DNA of 64,000 bases from Anaerobacillus alkaliphilus. Lineage in GTDB: Bacteria > Bacillota > Bacilli > Bacillales > Anaerobacillaceae. The DNA lies in NCBI RefSeq assembly GCF_004116265.1, contig NZ_QOUX01000026.1, positions 146,371 to 210,370 of the forward strand. The letters run 5' to 3'. The translations under genes and the position numbers were made by a program. Below, one piece after another: positions 60,804 to 64,000 of this stretch (its first letter is position 1; every line of letters starts with the position of its first letter). Under the pieces are notes generated by a model. That model worked only from the letters and a program-made list of their open reading frames with translations, made no database searches and was not told the DNA's origin.

Positions 60804-62192
60804 CTATCGCCCACGGGGGTTACTTCTTCCGATTAAAGAAAAACCTTCTTTTTCAGTCGTAACATAAAATTCTAGCAATGGTGAATAAAATGGACCACTT
60901 AATCTTTTATTATTCTTAAAAAAAGCTTTATTTGGAAGAAACGCTCTCTCTAATAGAACATTTGCCATTTGTTTTTGGAAAATTTGATACTTACTCGCAT
61001 TCATATAGTGGACGATTTCATCAACTGCTACATAGGTCTTGTTTTGATATTCGAAGCTACTCACCTTTACCTGATGGCCGTTTAAGGTGATTAGTTGCTG
61101 TTTTTTTAGTGCCGTTAGTTTATTTTTATCATAGTAATCTTGCCTAATTTCTTTAGCGCGGCTCATCAATTGTACAGTGTCTAGATAACGCCCATCTCTT
61201 TCCCCACGCAAGATTACAGTAATATAGTCATGACCAAGGTGTTTGGCAAAGCTGACAAGAGTATGTCTAGATGCGCTCGTGTAGCCTGTTTTTCCACCGC
61301 TAACAACTTCTGAATAGAAAGGTGATCGCGGTATTAGCTGTTGGTTAGTTGCTCTCCATGTTCGTTTGATCTCAGTACCCTCAATGTCTGTAAAATACGC
61401 TTCGTATCTTTCTGCACCAACTAATTTTTGAAAAAAATCATACTCCCACGCTTCCTGAGCAATCGTCGCCAGGTCAATTGCGGTTGTGTATTGTTCTTTG
61501 TCGTGGTAGCCATGCGGATTTTTAAAATTTGTATTAATGGCACCTAGCTCTTTCGCTTTTTCGTTCATTAATGAGACGAAAGCTTCAACTGAACCGGCAA
61601 TATGCACGGCAATCGCAGCAGCCGCGTCATTTCCTGAAGGGATCATCATCCCATACAACAGCTGCTCTAATGTTAATATATCTCCAGGCTTAATGTGAGC
61701 CTTCGAACTATCCCAAGGTACTTCTTCCGCTTCCACCCCAACCCTGACTAAATCATCGAGATTGCCTCGTTCAAGGGCAATTAGTGCTGTCATGATTTTC
61801 GTGGTACTCGCTGGAAAAAGGTGTTCATCTACATTTTTGCCAAACATGATATTTTTGGAAGCGTCTTCAATAACTACGGCAGCCTTTGAATAAATTTCCT
61901 CATCAAAGGTAAATAACTCTTCCTGAAAAATCGGTTCCCACCTTATGGATGAAATTCGGAAAATATCAGCCTTTGATGTGTTACTAAGTAAGAGGTGATC
62001 GAAAGGAATATAAATATGCTGATGGTCTCTATCGACAAGCGCATTCTCAATTAATACTTCTTTATCACCATCAAAAAAAACTGTCGGTTCCTTCTTAAAG
62101 GTTGTAAGCCCCATTGCACTTGTATCTGAAATCATTAGGAAACTTAACATCATTGAGAGTAAGGATATGACCATTATTTTTTTCGAATTCAA
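60804..62192 (-). CDS. D-alanyl-D-alanine carboxypeptidase (peptidase S11, DacF-like)
   Basis: The protein has all three penicillin-binding motifs: S-T-T-K near residue 129-132, S-G-N in M-I-P-S-G-N-D, and K-T-G in S-G-G-K-T-G-Y-T. It has a signal or membrane segment at the start and an extra region of about 95 residues before the catalytic domain (F-D-G-D-K-E-V-L-I-E-N-A). A C-terminal extension continues after the S11 domain. It trims the terminal D-Ala of peptidoglycan stem peptides outside the membrane. I prefer TTG 62192 (462 residues) after GAGGTGA; the GTG at 62204 lies within the RBS. Confidence 0.92.
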   Translation of the reverse strand: MNSKKIMVISLLSMMLSFLMISDTSAMGLTTFKKEPTVFFDGDKEVLIENALVDRDHQHIYIPFDHLLLSNTSKADIFRISSIRWEPIFQEELFTFDEEIYSKAAVVIEDASKNIMFGKNVDEHLFPASTTKIMTALIALERGNLDDLVRVGVEAEEVPWDSSKAHIKPGDILTLEQLLYGMMIPSGNDAAAAIAVHIAGSVEAFVSLMNEKAKELGAINTNFKNPHGYHDKEQYTTAIDLATIAQEAWEYDFFQKLVGAERYEAYFTDIEGTEIKRTWRATNQQLIPRSPFYSEVVSGGKTGYTSASRHTLVSFAKHLGHDYITVILRGERDGRYLDTVQLMSRAKEIRQDYYDKNKLTALKKQQLITLNGHQVKVSSFEYQNKTYVAVDEIVHYMNASKYQIFQKQMANVLLERAFLPNKAFFKNNKRLSGPFYSPLLEFYVTTEKEGFSLIGRSNPRGR

Positions 62193-62359
62193 GCTGACTG
62201 TCACCTCTTTTCAACCCTTTTTATCATGTATATTCGAACTCTACTAAAAATATTAATAGAATCTAAGACTAAGACTTTATGACTAATTATACCTAATAAA
62301 TAACAAACTGACGATAGGAATAAATATTACATTTTAGAGTCAAAATAGTAGTTTACTAG

Positions 62360-62398
62360 AAAACACCACGCTAGAATGATCTCTAGCGTGGTGTTTTT
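62360..62398 (-). terminator. Terminator after the LRR protein gene
   Basis: AAAACACCACGCTAGA pairs with TCTAGCGTGGTGTTTT over 16 bases around a six-base loop. The long stem with A/T runs on both sides may act in both directions. Confidence 0.92.
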
Positions 62399-63851
62399 AA
62401 TGGGTAATTGTTATCTGTTGATTACTAGGCCAATAATCAACACGCGCTCCAAGGTTTTCTGATATGAACCGTAGCGGGACAAATGTTCTACCGTTTTTGA
62501 TCTCGGGAGCTACGTCAATGGTCGTTGCCTTCCCATTCAATCGAACTGTCCTACTGCCCTCTTGTAACTCAATTTTCTTTCCACCATAGTGAATTGTCAC
62601 GGTTTTTGACTCGGGATCCCAATGAACAGTTGCACCAAGTGTTTCACTAATAAAACGAAGTGGGACAAGCGTCCGTTGATTTTTTAGATAAGGAGCATCA
62701 CTCAAAACAAGCTTATTCCAATTTACGTATACTTCTTTTTGATTTACGAATAATGAAATATTCGTGCTCGGTCGAAATAAATCGTAGCCAACTCGAACAT
62801 TTTTACCTTCCAGGAATCGAATCACATCCATCGCTTCACGACTCTTAAGAGGGTTGTCTGTTAGCGAGACTACCTGTAAGTTAGGGAGGTGTTTAAGGGC
62901 TTCTAGTTCTGTTACTTGGTTATGCTTTAGAAATAGTACCGAAAGTTCCGGTAAATTTCTTAGAGGGTTGAGATTTTTAATCTGGTTATTTTCTAAATCT
63001 ACTACATCTAATTTTTGCAGAGTACTTAAAGGGCTTAGGTTTGAAATGTTATTTTTCGATAAGTATAGAGATTGAATACTTTTAACGCCGCTTAGACCTG
63101 TAATGTCAGTAAGCTGGCTATCTTTAAGTTCCAAAGTTTGTAGGTTAGATAGTTGTGAAAGTACCTTTAAGTTGGTTACGTTATTACCACTAATCCTCAG
63201 TGTAGTTAACTTTTTTAATTCCCCTACCGGAGTAAGATCAAGCTTTGCTCCACTTCCGTTAAAAAGATTTAGCTCCTTAAGGTTGCCAAGCTTGCTTAAT
63301 GGCGTGAAATCTGTGATTTTGTGACCTGCGATTTCCAAGATTTCTAATGACGTACCTAAGCCAGTAATGTCCTCAACAGGAGCAATAACAGCGAGTGACT
63401 TTAGCATCGTCAATGAACGAAAGTCAGTTAGTGCGCGAAGCTTTGGAGCTACAACAGACAATTCTTGAAGCTGTTTTAATTCTTCAATTCCATTTAAGCT
63501 TGTAAAATTTGTTGATTTTGTTTTAATGGTTAGTTTTTTTAACTCTGTTGCATGCTTAAGGCTGCTAATGTCGCTAAGCTCATGATAGCCAAGCTGTAGT
63601 TCCTCTAATGAAGTAAAATACTGAATACCTTCAAAGTTAGTGATTTTTCCAGGATTAGTATAGTAGTCAGTTAGGTATGTTAGAGTTTCAACGTCCCTTT
63701 TGTAGATTGGCCCAGATGGCTTATCGATGAAGACACGTACCATTTTTTCAAAGGCTGGATCTGGAAAATTAATAATGGTTTCCTCACCATGTGCTTGCTG
63801 TGGTGCTTGCCAAAGTAATATAAATAATAGTAATGTTACAATTTTTTTCAT
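62397..63851 (-). CDS. Secreted leucine-rich-repeat protein with copper-amine-oxidase-type stalk domain
   Basis: A signal peptide (about 1-22) is followed by a cap region and about ten internalin-like leucine-rich repeats of 20-23 residues (about 60-345; for example L-x-x-L-x-L-x-x-N-x-I-x-x-L-x-P-L). Two stalk half-repeats at the C-terminus share R-T-L/F-V-P-L-R-F-I-S-E-x-L-G-A, the pattern of the copper amine oxidase N-terminal-like domain found on many Firmicute surface proteins. The start is ATG 63851 (484 residues) after TGGAGG. There is no LPxTG or SLH motif, so how it is held at the surface is unclear. It may bind proteins or glycans. Confidence 0.9.
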   Translation of the reverse strand: MKKIVTLLLFILLWQAPQQAHGEETIINFPDPAFEKMVRVFIDKPSGPIYKRDVETLTYLTDYYTNPGKITNFEGIQYFTSLEELQLGYHELSDISSLKHATELKKLTIKTKSTNFTSLNGIEELKQLQELSVVAPKLRALTDFRSLTMLKSLAVIAPVEDITGLGTSLEILEIAGHKITDFTPLSKLGNLKELNLFNGSGAKLDLTPVGELKKLTTLRISGNNVTNLKVLSQLSNLQTLELKDSQLTDITGLSGVKSIQSLYLSKNNISNLSPLSTLQKLDVVDLENNQIKNLNPLRNLPELSVLFLKHNQVTELEALKHLPNLQVVSLTDNPLKSREAMDVIRFLEGKNVRVGYDLFRPSTNISLFVNQKEVYVNWNKLVLSDAPYLKNQRTLVPLRFISETLGATVHWDPESKTVTIHYGGKKIELQEGSRTVRLNGKATTIDVAPEIKNGRTFVPLRFISENLGARVDYWPSNQQITITH

Positions 63852-63902
63852 GTGAACCTCCATGGTTTATTCAAGGCTGTTTTCGCAAAGTTTGTTGCTT
63901 TC

Positions 63903-63930
63903 GTAAAAATCCCAAAAGCCGGATTTTTAC
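63903..63930. terminator. Hairpin GTAAAAATCC/GGATTTTTAC near the window end
   Basis: A perfect 10-base-pair stem around an eight-base loop lies upstream of the LRR gene. It has A/T-rich arms but no clear T-run, and may terminate a gene beyond the window. Confidence 0.5.
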
Positions 63931-64000
63931 ACAAATTACTAAGAATTCACCACTAATTTAGTAAGTAATGCTCTTTTCTTACATAATTTATTGGCTGATA

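Noticed and set aside
1..64000. Search for CRISPR arrays, tRNA or rRNA genes, complete insertion sequences and prophage genes.
   Set aside because: No direct-repeat/spacer array, cloverleaf, rRNA or transposase sequence could be recognised; the tandem DNA repeats seen are coding repeats or short heptamer tracts.

Overview
The window is an AT-rich stretch of a Bacillota chromosome, most likely a Bacillaceae species (Bacillus/Alkalihalobacillus/Anaerobacillus-like). The order tagU, yvyE, degS, degU, degV, comFA, comFC, yvyF, flgM, flgN, flgK, flgL, yviE, fliW, csrA, hag, flaG, fliD, fliS, fliT follows the Bacillus subtilis chromosome closely, but comFB is missing. Three SLH-domain surface proteins also point to a Gram-positive cell with an S-layer-type envelope. 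Almost everything is on the minus strand; only yvyE and tagU are clearly on the plus strand.

Regions in coordinate order. (1) 1-4430: a sugar-modification and lipid-carrier priming cassette (PIG-L deacetylase, formyltransferase-like protein, sugar transferase, epimerase, start of a glycosyltransferase), then galU/gtaB. (2) 4533-9260: an eps/cps-type module. Transcription runs Wzz-like modulator, BY-kinase, PHP-type tyrosine phosphatase, a 46-aa small ORF, a structured leader resembling the EAR/epsC RNA, and an EpsC/CapD dehydratase. (3) 9425-34592: a surface region with an anchored Thr/Asn-rich protein, a 454-aa SLH protein and two giant tandem SLH paralogues of about 3,880 and 3,360 residues. 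Each giant is built from two families of helical repeats. A short structured segment that may encode a tiny membrane protein lies between the small and giant SLH genes. (4) 34995-38338: an orphan gene with a sigma-D-like promoter, then fliT, fliS, fliD and flaG. (5) 38579-45516: a flagellin glycosylation island inserted between hag and flaG, with HisF/HisH-like ammonia supply, a PseA-type amidotransferase, a methyltransferase, two Maf glycosyltransferases and a small helical protein. (6) 45592-51998: hag, csrA, fliW, yviE, flgL, flgK, flgN, flgM and yvyF, with sigma-D-like promoters and a CsrA-site hairpin in the hag leader. (7) 52064-57247: comFC, comFA, degV, degU and degS. (8) 57657-63851: yvyE, tagU with an ECF-type promoter, an anchored unknown protein, a D,D-carboxypeptidase, and a leucine-rich-repeat protein with a stalk domain.

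The themes fit together: capsule or exopolysaccharide production under tyrosine-kinase control, a cell surface covered by very large SLH-anchored helical proteins, and glycosylated flagella controlled by FlgM/sigma-D and the CsrA-FliW-Hag switch, with DegS-DegU nearby. The least familiar parts are the pair of giant repeat proteins, the promoter motif shared between one of them and the kinase operon, the structured small-ORF segment near 12.1 kb, and several families of short dispersed repeats between genes. All assignments come from reading sequence motifs; no database search was possible.
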